NCBI RefSeq assembly: GCF_009828025.1
Contig: NZ_WTYA01000001.1
Location: forward strand, 186,001-250,000
DNA length: 64,000 nucleotides
Reading direction: 5' to 3'
Source of the DNA: Qipengyuania algicida
GTDB lineage: Bacteria; Pseudomonadota; Alphaproteobacteria; Sphingomonadales; Sphingomonadaceae
Below the pieces are notes generated by a model that saw only the letters and a program-made list of their open reading frames with translations, had not been told where the DNA came from and ran no database searches. Numbering within the stretch: the stretch's first letter is position 1; each line of letters opens with the position of its first letter. The translations under genes and the position numbers were made by a program. Below, one piece after another: positions 21,352 through 30,636 of this stretch.

Positions 21352-22191
21352 ATGGGAAATCCGATCGCACAACGCAAACTCGTGACCATCTACGCCTCGG
21401 CAGCACTTGCCGTGCCGGTTCTTTCCGGCCTCGCTTATCTCTGGCATTTCAACGCGCCATCGACATATCTGGCGGTCAATGCAGGGGCTTTGGTCATCGG
21501 GGGGTTAGCCATTGCGCTGACACCTGCGCCACCTGCTGGAAACGCGCGACGCATTGTTTTCGCTGTCCTGCTTGCGCTGCTGTTCGTGCCGCTTTTCACC
21601 GGTCCACAGATCAATCACGTCGCGCGATGGCTGCCGCTCGGTCCGTTTGCCCTGCATGTGGGCGCACTGGTCGTTCCGTCGCTGGTGGTGCTTGCGTCCA
21701 TGGAGGAGAGAGACGCCCCCTTTATCCTCGCAGTTGCCCTGTTCGCGGTCTCGCTCCAGCCGGACATGGCAACCGGGGCGGCGCTGATGCTGGCGGCGGT
21801 CGGTCTTTGTGTCGGCACGCAGGACTGGAAGCTGGTGGTCTTCGCCATTGTCGCCTTCGTCACCAGCCTCGTGATGGCGGTGCATGGGGAATTGCCCGCA
21901 CAACCCTTCGTCGAGCACGTTTTGACGTCGCTTGTCATGGAAAGCCCGTTCGCCGCGCTGGGGCTGTTCGCCGCCCAGCTGGCGTGCTTCCTGATCATCC
22001 TCTATGCGCTACCAGCAGCCGAGCAAGGCCGCCGCGCGCTTGCCGGATCGTTTTTCGGCTTCGCAGTTGCGGCTGTATTCTCGAATTATCCCAGCGTTCT
22101 GATAGGTTACGGCGCCGCCCCGATCCTTGGCTATGGACTTGCGCTAGGCCTGCTGGCGGGAACGGCACCACGCACAGCAATTCGCGTTTGA
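21352..22191 (+). CDS. Polytopic membrane protein with SEDS-like (FtsW/RodA) motifs, reduced
   Basis: A 279-residue protein with about eight predicted transmembrane segments. Several landmarks resemble SEDS glycosyltransferases (FtsW, RodA): ARWLPLGPF at 91-99 (compare RRWI-LG), LQPDMATG at 135-142 (compare QPDLGT), and IGYGAAPILGYGLALGLL at 251-268 (compare ISYGGSS). It is about 100 residues shorter than true SEDS proteins and loses several polar loop residues, so a peptidoglycan polymerase activity is doubtful. I treat the link as inference. The ATG at 21352 lies 19 bp after the epimerase gene; the frame extends upstream but without a membrane-protein start. Confidence 0.7.
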   Translation: MGNPIAQRKLVTIYASAALAVPVLSGLAYLWHFNAPSTYLAVNAGALVIGGLAIALTPAPPAGNARRIVFAVLLALLFVPLFTGPQINHVARWLPLGPFALHVGALVVPSLVVLASMEERDAPFILAVALFAVSLQPDMATGAALMLAAVGLCVGTQDWKLVVFAIVAFVTSLVMAVHGELPAQPFVEHVLTSLVMESPFAALGLFAAQLACFLIILYALPAAEQGRRALAGSFFGFAVAAVFSNYPSVLIGYGAAPILGYGLALGLLAGTAPRTAIRV

Positions 22192-22237
22192 TCGCTCCCG
22201 ATTGGCTGCTTAAAGCAGCAGCAAAGGAGAGTGGCGC

Positions 22238-23572
22238 GTGGCTTATCCCAAATTGACTGAGGAGCCGGGCGCGATTGCGCTGGCTGCGCAAATTTCCGCG
22301 AGGCAATTGTCGCCACTCGAGGCGGTCGATGCCGCGATTGAGCGGATCGAGTCGCTCGACGGACCAATCAACGCCGTTGTCGTGCGCGATTTCGACCGGG
22401 CGCGCGATGCAGCAAAGGCGCTGGGCGATGATCCCGATCCCGAGAGGCCGCTGTTTGGCGTGCCAATGACGGTCAAGGAAAGCTTCGACGTTGCCGGGCT
22501 ACCCACCACTTTCGGGCATGAGCGGTTCAAGGACAATATCGCCCGGCATGACAGCGTGGTCGTGCAGCGCCTGAAGGATGCGGGCGCGATTATCCTGGGC
22601 AAGACGAACGTCCCGCCGGACCTTGCCGACCTGCAGAGCACGAACCCGCTCTATGGCCAGACCAACAACCCGCACAATCACGATCGGGTTGCGGGCGGAT
22701 CTTCGGGCGGCAGCGCGGCAGCGGTCGCCAGCGGCATGGTGCCGTGCGAATACGGCAGCGACATCGGCTCCTCGATCCGCAACCCTGCGCATTTCAACGG
22801 CATATTTGGCCACAAGACCACATTCGGCCTCGTCAGCCGCAGGGGGCACACGCACCCCATGGCCGCCGGCCGCGATATGCACGATGGCCCGCTTTCGGTC
22901 GTCGGTCCTCTGGCGCGCGACCCGCAGGATTTGGCCCTTCTGCTCGAAGTCACCGCCGAACTGCCAATCAAGCGCAAGCCCAAGCCACCTACCGAATTGC
23001 GCTTTCTCGTGCTGCTCGATCACCCGGCCAGCGAAGTCGATGATGGCGTGCGCGCGCCGATCGAGGCAGCCGCTACCGAATTGACGAAAGCCGGAGCTAC
23101 GGTCGCGCACACCAGCGACCTGCTTCCGGATCTTGCGGCGATGCACGCAGATTATATCAAGCTGCTCAATGTGGCTATGGCGCGCGGACGCCCGGCACCC
23201 GGTGGCAAGGAGTTGTCGCTGTGGGATTATTACCAGCTGCTCGACCGGCAGGCGCGCGCCGAATACGCTTTCGCAGCACTGTTCGAGGAATTCGATTTCA
23301 TCCTCGCTCCGCCATTGCCATTTGTCGCCTTCGCACATGATCCGACGCCGATTGCAGAGCGCCGCATCACCATCAATGGCGCGGACCATGCTTTCGGTGA
23401 TAGCCTTGCCTGGGCTGGCCTCGCGACCTTTCCCAACCTGCCTTCCACCGTCGTCCCGGTTGGCTCTGCCGATGGGCTACCCAGCGGGATGCAGGTGATC
23501 GGGCCAAAGTGGGCCGACTATAATTGTATCGCAGCCGCTGCGACCATCAACGGCATGCTCCATGGCGAGTGA
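22238..23572 (+). CDS. Amidase signature family hydrolase
   Basis: A 444-residue protein with the Ser-cisSer-Lys machinery of amidase signature enzymes: K80 in MTVKESFD, the Gly/Ser block AGGSSGGSAAA (cis-Ser S155/S156), and the nucleophile S179 in GSDIGSSIRNP. The family hydrolyses amides such as aryl or fatty amides. There are no gatC or gatB genes nearby, and the sequence diverges from GatA, so a catabolic amidase is more likely than Glu-tRNA amidotransferase. The start is a GTG with AAAGGAGA 8 bases upstream. It overlaps the next gene by 11 bp. Confidence 0.9.
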   Translation: MAYPKLTEEPGAIALAAQISARQLSPLEAVDAAIERIESLDGPINAVVVRDFDRARDAAKALGDDPDPERPLFGVPMTVKESFDVAGLPTTFGHERFKDNIARHDSVVVQRLKDAGAIILGKTNVPPDLADLQSTNPLYGQTNNPHNHDRVAGGSSGGSAAAVASGMVPCEYGSDIGSSIRNPAHFNGIFGHKTTFGLVSRRGHTHPMAAGRDMHDGPLSVVGPLARDPQDLALLLEVTAELPIKRKPKPPTELRFLVLLDHPASEVDDGVRAPIEAAATELTKAGATVAHTSDLLPDLAAMHADYIKLLNVAMARGRPAPGGKELSLWDYYQLLDRQARAEYAFAALFEEFDFILAPPLPFVAFAHDPTPIAERRITINGADHAFGDSLAWAGLATFPNLPSTVVPVGSADGLPSGMQVIGPKWADYNCIAAAATINGMLHGE

Positions 23573-24266
23573 CGGGCGTCTGATGGGGAATTTCGTGCGC
23601 TGGCATATCTGGCTCGGCTGGCTGGCCGGCATACCCCTGCTGCTGTGGACGGTGTCCGGTCTGGTGATGGTCGCCAAACCGATCGAGGAGGTGCGCGGGA
23701 CCGATCTCAGACTGGAGGCGCCCGAAGCGGCCCTGCCCGCCGGTGCCAACATCGCCATCAAGCTGCCCGAAGCGGGTGAGAAGCCGGTCACCGCCGTGTC
23801 GACTTCGATGGAGAGCGGACGCGTCATTACCCGTCTCACCCACGCCGACGGTAGCGTGGTGCGTTTCGATGAGCAGGGCCGCAAATTGGGGCCGTTCACC
23901 AATGTCGAGGCACGGCAACTCGTTGCGCGGCAGATCAAGGGCGGTGATCGTATCGCCTCAGTCAAGGGGTTCGACGCTGCCGACGTGCCACTGGACTTTC
24001 GCAAGCCGGTCGATGTGTGGCAGGTGGTGCTGCATGACGGAACACATGTCTATGTCGGGCAGGACAGCGGGCGGATCGAAGCGGTTCGCACGCGCTGGTG
24101 GCGGGTGTATGATTTCTTCTGGGGGCTGCATATCATGGACCTCCAGACCCGTGAAGACGCGCATAACCCGATCATCATCGCCTTTGCCGGACTGGCCATT
24201 GTCTTTGCAGGGATTGGTTGTGTACTCCTGTTCCGCCGTCGCAAGGCACACCCCAAAATACCGTAG
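23562..24266 (+). CDS. PepSY domain membrane protein
   Basis: A 234-residue protein. An N-terminal transmembrane helix with the HIWLGWLAG motif (about 14-35) is followed by a periplasmic region with PepSY-like features (KPVDVWQVVL, VYVGQDSGRIEAV, WRVYDFFWGLHIMD), and a C-terminal helix (about 207-226) ends in an Arg/Lys cluster. PepSY-associated membrane proteins often occur with TonB-dependent receptors or iron reductases; the role here is unknown. The start may be 23562 (overlapping the amidase) or the ATG at 23583. Confidence 0.82.
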   Translation: MASDGRLMGNFVRWHIWLGWLAGIPLLLWTVSGLVMVAKPIEEVRGTDLRLEAPEAALPAGANIAIKLPEAGEKPVTAVSTSMESGRVITRLTHADGSVVRFDEQGRKLGPFTNVEARQLVARQIKGGDRIASVKGFDAADVPLDFRKPVDVWQVVLHDGTHVYVGQDSGRIEAVRTRWWRVYDFFWGLHIMDLQTREDAHNPIIIAFAGLAIVFAGIGCVLLFRRRKAHPKIP

Positions 24267-24273
24267 CTGACCA

Positions 24274-24891
24274 ATGAATTCCGAAGTTCTTACTCCCGTA
24301 CTCGACTGGCTCGATCTGGCCGGTGTGGCGGTGTTCGCACTGTCGGGCGCGCTGGTTGCTGCGCGCGAGCGGCAGACGATCGTCACCATGGCGTTCTTCG
24401 CGCTGCTGACCGGCGTCGGCGGCGGCACCTTGCGCGACATGCTGATCGGTGCACCCGTGTTCTGGATCCACGACCCTTGGGTTGCCGCCATCTGCCTCGG
24501 CGTCGCCTTTGCAGCATGGTTCACGCCGATGAAATGGTGGCAAGCGCGGCTGATCGACTTTGCCGACGGACTGGGTCTCACCGCTTATGCCGTGCTCGGC
24601 GCGTCCAAGGCGATGAGCTATGGCGTACCGCCAATCCCGGCAATCCTGATGGGTGTCATCACCGGCTGTGCCGGCGGCATCTTCCGTGACGTGGTTGCCG
24701 GTCGCCCGTCGATCATCATGCGGCCCGAACTCTACGTCACGGCCGCCGCGCTTTCCGCCACGCTTGGCGTTCTGGGGGAGGTAATCGGCCTGCCACGCGA
24801 AATAGTGTGGATCGGTGCTACCTCAGCAGGGTTTTTCCTGCGTGCGGCGGCGATCCGCTGGCGCTGGTCGCTCCCCGCCTTCAGCGGCTGA
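24274..24891 (+). CDS. Trimeric intracellular cation (TRIC) channel family protein
   Basis: A 205-residue inner membrane protein of the UPF0126/TRIC family, with about seven transmembrane segments in two repeats of three. Each repeat carries the family Gly/Arg-Asp motif: GVGGGTLRDM near residue 48 and AGGIFRDVV near 132. Bacterial homologues conduct K+ or other monovalent cations. It starts 7 bp after the PepSY gene, forming the end of the plus-strand run that began with mdh. It is convergent with the next gene, 9 bp away. Confidence 0.92.
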   Translation: MNSEVLTPVLDWLDLAGVAVFALSGALVAARERQTIVTMAFFALLTGVGGGTLRDMLIGAPVFWIHDPWVAAICLGVAFAAWFTPMKWWQARLIDFADGLGLTAYAVLGASKAMSYGVPPIPAILMGVITGCAGGIFRDVVAGRPSIIMRPELYVTAAALSATLGVLGEVIGLPREIVWIGATSAGFFLRAAAIRWRWSLPAFSG

Positions 24892-24900
24892 CCGACTGGC

Positions 24901-25800
24901 TCAGATAGTCGTGATCGACGAAGGTGAGGCTTGCATCCGACCGGGATCGAGATCGCCATCGTCGGAACCGTCGCCCTGCCTTGTGGCACTATCGGTGGTA
25001 GCAGCCTCGTCCTGCGCCTGATCCTGTGGCAGGTCGCCCGGATACTCGGGCCTTGTATCGACACCCTGCCCCGACGCAGCGTCGCCGGTGCCGACATCAG
25101 GATAGGCAGGTGCGGCCTCGTGCTCCGTTCCGTTGAGACGGCTGTCGCGATATGCGCGCTGCGCCTCGCTCATGCCCTGATCCTGCGCAGGAGGCGCGAC
25201 ATACCCTTGCCGGTCCGCAGCACCATCATAGGCGACCCGCTCGATCCGCCCGTCGCGCGCGACATCGCACGCAAAGGACGGCCCGTCGATCAACCGGCCG
25301 CGCACGGTGAAGCCAAAGTCACGCGGATCGACCGTCAGACCGCCATCGACGCGGGCGCCATGCTCGATCGCGTTAATGCAGACGCGCGCAGCCGCACCGG
25401 CATAATCGGCACGCTGGTTGGTATTGGGCGCGGTATATGGCGCTGCGTATGGAGCCGCATAGGGCGCAGCGTAATAGGGCGGCGGTGGCGGCGGGGCACG
25501 ATACTCCGCACGACGCGAATCGCGCGTGGCCGCGCTGGCGACGGCAGCGATCCCCCCGATCAGCAGCGCACCGGCGAGCAATCCGCCCACGTCGGTCCCG
25601 CCACGATGGCGCCAATGGCGGTGGCCTCTCCACCTGCGATGATTCTGAGCGGTCTCGACGACCGGTTGCCAGGCGTGCTCCGACGCCATCACACTGCGGC
25701 TGCTCGTCACCGGAATCTCGGCGGCAGTGGCAGGCATTGCGGTCAGCGAAAGCGCGGCCAGAACGGCAGGCGCGGCATAAAAGCGGTTAAACTGGATCAT
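24901..25800 (-). CDS. Secreted protein with glycine-rich hydrophobic segment, paralogue of 25923-26483
   Basis: A 299-residue protein with a signal peptide (cleavage near ATAA, residue 27). Then come a His/Arg-rich stretch, a Gly/Ala hydrophobic segment (GGLLAGALLIGGIAA, about 72-86), a proline run and a short tandem repeat of Tyr-Ala-Ala-Pro (PYAAPYAAPYTAP). A small domain with ARVCINAIE and SFACDV...GRIERVAYDG follows, and then a long acidic, disordered tail. The two Cys may pair. The middle and core domain match the next gene upstream, so the pair arose by duplication. Function unknown; envelope location inferred. Confidence 0.75.
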   Translation of the reverse strand: MIQFNRFYAAPAVLAALSLTAMPATAAEIPVTSSRSVMASEHAWQPVVETAQNHRRWRGHRHWRHRGGTDVGGLLAGALLIGGIAAVASAATRDSRRAEYRAPPPPPPYYAAPYAAPYAAPYTAPNTNQRADYAGAAARVCINAIEHGARVDGGLTVDPRDFGFTVRGRLIDGPSFACDVARDGRIERVAYDGAADRQGYVAPPAQDQGMSEAQRAYRDSRLNGTEHEAAPAYPDVGTGDAASGQGVDTRPEYPGDLPQDQAQDEAATTDSATRQGDGSDDGDLDPGRMQASPSSITTI

Positions 25801-25860
25801 AAGTCACAAGTCCCCAATTCCGTCCGCCCCACCAAACGGACTCGCAACGGCACGGAAATA

Positions 25861-25892
25861 GGCGGTCCAGGCTAAATAAAGCCTGAACCGCC
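25861..25892 (-). terminator. Hairpin downstream of the 186-residue gene
   Basis: On the minus strand GGCGGTTCAGGCT and AGCCTGGACCGCC form a 13-bp stem (one G-U) with a six-base T-rich loop. Only TATTTCC follows, so termination may be weak. It lies 31 bp after the stop of the gene at 25923-26483 and before its paralogue. Confidence 0.6.
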
Positions 25893-25922
25893 CGTGGTGG
25901 TCACTGTATCAGTGAGAGGCCA

Positions 25923-26483
25923 TCAAAGACCGCGGATGCCGTGATAGTCGATATTCGCAACCCGACCGCGATCGGTGTAGCAGGTGAAGCTGCCCGTATC
26001 GGCGCGGTTGTAATAGCCGCGATTGTCGTAGCCGTTGCCGTAGTAACCGCGGTCATAATAGCCCTGGCGGCCATAATAACCGTTGTTGCCACCGACCTCG
26101 ATCCGGCCCTTCACCTTCCAGCCGCCACGCGTATCGTCGACGTCGCGGATCTGGGTGACATTGGCATAGCGATAGCCATAACGCTGGGCGTTGATCCTCA
26201 CGGCGTTGACGCATTGCGCCACTGCATCCCGCGGGTTTCCGTTGTAATAGCCATAGCGGCCATCGCGATAATAGCGCGCGTCGTAGCGGTCGCGGTTGTT
26301 GCCTGCCGAAGCGGCAATCGCGGCGATCCCGCCAAGGATTGCGACACCGGCAATCACTTCGCCGGCGCTGATGCCGTCGCGATCGCGGTGGTAGTAATCT
26401 CGTGCCGAGGCAGGTGCCGCAGCAGTCATAGCCATCGCACCAGCCGCGATGGTTCCGGCGAGAGCTTTGGTAATGGTATTCAT
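25923..26483 (-). CDS. Secreted Tyr/Arg/Gly-rich protein with glycine-zipper segment
   Basis: A 186-residue protein with a signal peptide (cleavage near ASA, residue 27). A hydrophobic Gly/Ala segment (GEVIAGVAILGGIAA, about 41-55) is followed by a core with VAQCVNAVRINA and a GSFTCYT...GRVANIDYHG end, and a Tyr/Gly/Asn-rich linker (GYYGRQGYYDRGYYGN) between them. The two Cys match those of the paralogue at 24901-25800. Such proteins are often annotated only as hypothetical in sphingomonads. An outer-membrane or periplasmic role is inferred from the signal peptide. Confidence 0.78.
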   Translation of the reverse strand: MNTITKALAGTIAAGAMAMTAAAPASARDYYHRDRDGISAGEVIAGVAILGGIAAIAASAGNNRDRYDARYYRDGRYGYYNGNPRDAVAQCVNAVRINAQRYGYRYANVTQIRDVDDTRGGWKVKGRIEVGGNNGYYGRQGYYDRGYYGNGYDNRGYYNRADTGSFTCYTDRGRVANIDYHGIRGL

Positions 26484-26611
26484 GGGCTTCGTCCTCAGTT
26501 GCCCGGGGTGGGATTACCCCGGCTTGAGTTCTTTTCTACCCGAGTCGCACTGAGGACGCGCTGAATTGTCCTGACAGCCATTGTTCAGCTAAATTGCTAC
26601 TTTTATGAATA

Positions 26612-28795
26612 TCACGGTTTGGGTGGAGGAACCTCCAGCCCGGTGTTGTAGGCGAGGAAGCCGAGTATATCCGCTCCTTCCTGAATGATCTTGTCGGTTG
26701 GCTTGCCGCTGCCGTGGCCCGCACGAGTTTCTATCCTGATGAGATGCGGCGCGCCGTTCGGATCGAGGTGCTGGAGCCTTGCGGTGTATTTGAAGCTGTG
26801 ACCCGGCACCACGCGATCGTCGGTATCGGCAGTGGTTACGATCACCGGCGGGTAATCCACCCCGGCCTCAAGATTGTGATAGGGCGAATAGGCGCGCAGC
26901 ACCTTCCAGTCGGCTTCCTTTTCGGGATAGCCGTAATCATCGACCCAATAGCGTCCGGCGGTGAACTTGTCGAAGCGCAGCATGTCCATCACGCCGACCG
27001 CCGCATTGGCCGCATCGAACAGATAGGGATGCTGGTTGAGGCTGGCCCCGATCAGCAGCCCGCCGTTGGAGCCGCCCTGGATCGCCAGTCCATGCGGCGT
27101 GGTATAGCCCTCGCCCTTGAGATACTCGCCCGCCGCGGCGAAATCGTCGAACACGTTCTGCTTGTTGGCGAGACGTCCGCCATCGTGCCACGCCTTGCCG
27201 TATTCGCCCCCGCCGCGGATATTGGCGAGCGCATAGGTGCCGCCCGCCTCCAGCCACGCCATGCGCGTGGCGGAAAAGCCGGGAGTGAGCGAAATGTCGA
27301 ACCCGCCATAGGCATATAGCAGCGTCGGCGCGGGGCCGGTCTGACCCTTCTTGCGCACAATGAACATCGGCACCTTGGTCCCGTCGCGGCTCGAATAGAA
27401 GACCTGCTTGGTCTCGAATTGTGCCGGATCGAAAGTCAGCTTGGGCTTGGCGAAGACGCTCTGCGCGCCGGTATCGACATTGAGGCGATAGATCGTGCCG
27501 GGCTCGGTAAAGCTGGTGAAGGAATAGAACGTCTCCGGATCGCCCGGCTTGCCGCCGAAGCCGCCCGCCGTGCCCAGCGTGCCGAGGTCGATGTCCTTCA
27601 GCTCCTTGCCCGCCAGCGTATAGACCGCAGCCCGCGTGGTCGCATCCTTGAGATAGGTCAGGATCATCCGGTCGCCGACGATCGAAGCCCCTTCGATCGG
27701 CTGGTCGGTCTGCGCGACCACGGTGGTCCATTCCGGCGTTGCAGAGGCAAGGTCGAGCTTGACCACCTGGTAGCGCGGCGCATCCTTGTTGGTCACGAAC
27801 CAAGCGGTGTTGCCCACCGTATCGACGAGCGACCAGCTGTTGTCGAACCCGTCGACCAGCGGCTTTGCCTGCCAACCCTTGGCGGGCGAACCCTTGGTCA
27901 GATCGATCACATGCACCTGATAGCGCGCGTCGGTGCCGACCGAGGAGAAGATGAACCCCCAGTGCTCATCGCTCGAGACGGTCATGTAATGGCCCCAGTC
28001 CTTGTGGTCCGGGGTGGCATAGACTTTTACGTCCTCGCTCTGCGGGGTGCCCAGCTTGTGAAAATAGACCGCCTGATTGTAGGCCAGCGAGTGATAATCC
28101 TCACCCTGCGGCACCTCGGGGAAGCGCGAATAGAAGAAGCCTTCATCGCCCAGCCATTCGATCCCCCCGCCATATTTGATCCATTTGAGATCGTCGGTCA
28201 GCTTCTTGCCCGTGGCAACATCGAGCACACGCACGCTGTGCCAGTCGGTGCCACCGTCCTGGATCTCATAGGCGACGAACTTGCCCTGCTTGGACGGAGT
28301 ATAACCCGCGAGCGCGGTCGCCCCATCCTTGGCCCATGTGTTCGGGTCCAGCAGCATCCGGCCCTTGCCGTCGATCCCGTCGCGCACGAACAATTGCGCC
28401 TGGTTCGCGAGCCCCGGATTGTAGGTGTAGAAATAGCGGTTGCCCCGTTTGCGCGGGATGCCGAAGCGCTGGTAATCCATCAGCTTGCCAATCTCGCTCT
28501 TGAACCAGGCGCGGCCCGGCAGCTTGTCGAGATAGGCGTTGGTCACCGCATTCTGCGCCTCGACCCAGCTTTCCACGTCCTTGTCGGTACGCACCGATTG
28601 TTCGAGCCAGCGATAGGGATCGGGCACTTTCTGGCCGAATTCGGTATCGACAACATCGTCGCGGCGGGTTTCGGGGTAGGTCACGTGTTGGGCATGTTCC
28701 TGTGTGGTGGCAGCGGGGTTGGCAGATGTCTGCGCGCTGGCCTGCATGGGAGCGGCGAGCGCGAGCAGGCTGGCGGCGGCAAGTAGCGTTTTCAT
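26612..28795 (-). CDS. Exported prolyl oligopeptidase family (S9A) serine peptidase
   Basis: A 727-residue enzyme with a signal peptide (ASAQ cleavage near residue 22), an N-terminal beta-propeller and a C-terminal alpha/beta hydrolase domain. The triad is S576 in QGGSNGGLL, D659 in ADTDDRVVP and H694 in AGHGSGKP, with spacing close to that of pig prolyl oligopeptidase. It cleaves short peptides after proline, here in the periplasm. The ATG at 28795 is chosen because it starts the signal peptide; the frame continues 12 codons upstream without purpose. It follows the terminator of the ribosomal cluster and is transcribed separately. Confidence 0.95.
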   Translation of the reverse strand: MKTLLAAASLLALAAPMQASAQTSANPAATTQEHAQHVTYPETRRDDVVDTEFGQKVPDPYRWLEQSVRTDKDVESWVEAQNAVTNAYLDKLPGRAWFKSEIGKLMDYQRFGIPRKRGNRYFYTYNPGLANQAQLFVRDGIDGKGRMLLDPNTWAKDGATALAGYTPSKQGKFVAYEIQDGGTDWHSVRVLDVATGKKLTDDLKWIKYGGGIEWLGDEGFFYSRFPEVPQGEDYHSLAYNQAVYFHKLGTPQSEDVKVYATPDHKDWGHYMTVSSDEHWGFIFSSVGTDARYQVHVIDLTKGSPAKGWQAKPLVDGFDNSWSLVDTVGNTAWFVTNKDAPRYQVVKLDLASATPEWTTVVAQTDQPIEGASIVGDRMILTYLKDATTRAAVYTLAGKELKDIDLGTLGTAGGFGGKPGDPETFYSFTSFTEPGTIYRLNVDTGAQSVFAKPKLTFDPAQFETKQVFYSSRDGTKVPMFIVRKKGQTGPAPTLLYAYGGFDISLTPGFSATRMAWLEAGGTYALANIRGGGEYGKAWHDGGRLANKQNVFDDFAAAGEYLKGEGYTTPHGLAIQGGSNGGLLIGASLNQHPYLFDAANAAVGVMDMLRFDKFTAGRYWVDDYGYPEKEADWKVLRAYSPYHNLEAGVDYPPVIVTTADTDDRVVPGHSFKYTARLQHLDPNGAPHLIRIETRAGHGSGKPTDKIIQEGADILGFLAYNTGLEVPPPKP

Positions 28796-28903
28796 GTGAA
28801 TCTCGACCCTCTCCACTGGTTGTTGGAGCAAGTCATACCGACGCGCGGTGCCCAGTCAAACCGCCTGTTGCGCCCTCCCCGCACTTGTTTGCACCGCGAT
28901 AGC

Positions 28904-28933
28904 AAAAGGGCCGGAAGGTTTCCCTCCCGGCCC
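28904..28933 (-). terminator. Intrinsic terminator after rplQ
   Basis: On the minus strand GGGCCGGGAGG, a GAAA tetraloop, and CCTTCCGGCCC form an 11-bp stem (one G-U), directly followed by TTTT. It stands 27 bp after the rplQ stop and ends the alpha operon. Confidence 0.9.
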
Positions 28934-28959
28934 CGCTTGTCTGCTTGTCGCGTTGGCGA

Positions 28960-29385
28960 TCAGGCGGCTTCGAGTTCGTCCTCGTCGTCGCTCATCACCG
29001 GGCCCGAATCCTGGCCCTTGGCATCGACGTCGCGGTCGACGAATTCGATAACCGCCATCTGCGCCGCGTCGCTGCCGCGATAGCCGGCCTTGATGACGCG
29101 GGTGTAACCGCCTTCACGGTCGGCATAACGCTCGGCCAGAACGTCGAACAGCTTCTTGAGCTGGGTTTCGTCCTGGAGGCGGCTCATCGCAAGGCGACGG
29201 TTCGAAAGCCCGCCACGCTTCGCCAGCGTGATCAGCTTTTCGATATAGGGCCGCATTTCCTTGGCCTTGGGCAGCGTGGTCATGATCTGCTCGTGCTTGA
29301 TCAGCGCGGCGGCCATGTTGCGGAACATCGCATTGCGGTGCCCGGTCTTGCGCTGCAGCTTGCGGCCTTTGATTCCGTGACGCAT
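28960..29385 (-). CDS. rplQ: Large ribosomal subunit protein bL17
   Basis: A 141-residue protein starting with the family block [10 protein letters not shown] and the [10 protein letters not shown] helix; [12 protein letters not shown] and [11 protein letters not shown] close the conserved domain. An acidic tail ([10 protein letters not shown]) beyond residue 125 is longer than in enterobacteria and typical of alphaproteobacteria. It is the last gene of the rpsM-rpsK-rpoA-rplQ unit, 88 bp after rpoA and followed by a strong terminator. Confidence 0.98.
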   Translation of the reverse strand: MRHGIKGRKLQRKTGHRNAMFRNMAAALIKHEQIMTTLPKAKEMRPYIEKLITLAKRGGLSNRRLAMSRLQDETQLKKLFDVLAERYADREGGYTRVIKAGYRGSDAAQMAVIEFVDRDVDAKGQDSGPVMSDDEDELEAA

Positions 29386-29473
29386 TTCATATTCTCCGTT
29401 CGTAAGGGGCCCGTATCAGGTAGCCCGGTCCGGGCGGCAGTTGGGGTCGCCGCCCATCACCCTGTTGCGTGGA

Positions 29474-30526
29474 TTAACCCAGCAGCTCCTGTTCGAGCTT
29501 CTTGGCCATTTCCTCGATGTTCTCAGGCGGCCAGCCGGGGATGTCCATGCCGAGGCGCAGACCCATCGACGAGAGCACTTCCTTGATCTCGTTAAGGCTC
29601 TTGCGGCCGAAGTTCGGCGTGCGGAGCATCTCGGCCTCGGTCTTCTGGACCAGGTCGCCGATGTAGATGATGTTGTCGTTCTTGAGGCAGTTGGCGCTGC
29701 GCACCGACAGCTCCAGCTCGTCGACCTTCTTGAGCAGGTAACGGTTGAGCTGGTTGGTATCGCTTTCCTGCGGCTCGGCGGCCTGGCCGATCATCGCGCT
29801 CTGCGGCTGCGGAATGCCTTCCTCGAAGTGGACGAACAGCGTCAGCTGGTCCTGCAGGATGCGCGCGGCATAGGCCACTGCGTCCTCGGGGCTGACAGTG
29901 CCATCAGTTTCGACCGTCAGGCTGAGCTTGTCGTAGTCGAGTTCCTGCCCGACGCGGGCGTTCTCGACCTTGTAGCTCACCTGGCGAACCGGCGAATACA
30001 GGCTGTCGACCGGGATCAGGCCGATCGGCGCATCGACCGGACGGTTCATCACGGCGGGGACATAGCCCTTGCCCACATTCGCGGTCAGCTCCATGTTGAG
30101 CGTCGCGCCTTCGTCGAGATGGCAGATCACGAGATCCTTGTTCATCACCTCGATGTCGCCCGAAACGGCGATGTCGCCGGCCTTCACGGCACCCGGGCCG
30201 GTGGCCGAAAGCTGCAGTCGCTTGAGGCCTTCGCCTTCCATCTTGAGCGCGATCTGCTTCACGTTCAGGACGATGTCGGTGACATCCTCGCGCACGCCGG
30301 CGAGCGAGGAGAATTCATGCAGCACGTTCTCGATCTTGATCGAGGTAATCGCGGCGCCCTGGAGGCTGGAGAGCAGCACGCGGCGCAGCGCGTTGCCGAG
30401 TGTAAGACCGAAGCCGCGCTCGAGCGGTTCCGCGACGAAGGTCGTCTTGCGGCCCTTGGTCTGGTCCTTGATGTCGAGCGTGTTGGGTTTCTTGAGTTCC
30501 TGCCAGTTCTTGGTGTTGACGGACAT
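29474..30526 (-). CDS. rpoA: RNA polymerase alpha subunit
   Basis: A 350-residue subunit. The N-terminal assembly domain has [20 protein letters not shown] (about 37-56), which contacts the beta subunits. A flexible linker around 245-265 is followed by the C-terminal domain with the DNA- and activator-binding motif [12 protein letters not shown] and [12 protein letters not shown]. The 110 bp between rpsK and rpoA contain two hairpins that may set the ratio of polymerase to ribosomal protein. Confidence 0.98.
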   Translation of the reverse strand: MSVNTKNWQELKKPNTLDIKDQTKGRKTTFVAEPLERGFGLTLGNALRRVLLSSLQGAAITSIKIENVLHEFSSLAGVREDVTDIVLNVKQIALKMEGEGLKRLQLSATGPGAVKAGDIAVSGDIEVMNKDLVICHLDEGATLNMELTANVGKGYVPAVMNRPVDAPIGLIPVDSLYSPVRQVSYKVENARVGQELDYDKLSLTVETDGTVSPEDAVAYAARILQDQLTLFVHFEEGIPQPQSAMIGQAAEPQESDTNQLNRYLLKKVDELELSVRSANCLKNDNIIYIGDLVQKTEAEMLRTPNFGRKSLNEIKEVLSSMGLRLGMDIPGWPPENIEEMAKKLEQELLG

Positions 30527-30556
30527 GGATTTCCCCTTGGGATCTGAATGCAGGCA

Positions 30557-30624
30557 GGACCGGATCGCTTTTTGGAAAAGCGCCCGGTCCGTGGGAAGAT
30601 CGGCGGACCGCTAACGGCCCGCCG
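30557..30624 (-). other. Two hairpins between rpsK and rpoA
   Basis: GGACCGG/CCGGTCC enclose CGCTTTT/AAAAGCG at 30557-30590, a nested and nearly continuous stem. CGGCGG/CCGCCG at 30601-30624 forms a second one. No long T-run follows either on the minus strand. Processing or attenuation between rpsK and rpoA is possible. Confidence 0.45.
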
Positions 30625-30636
30625 GGCAGGTACGGA

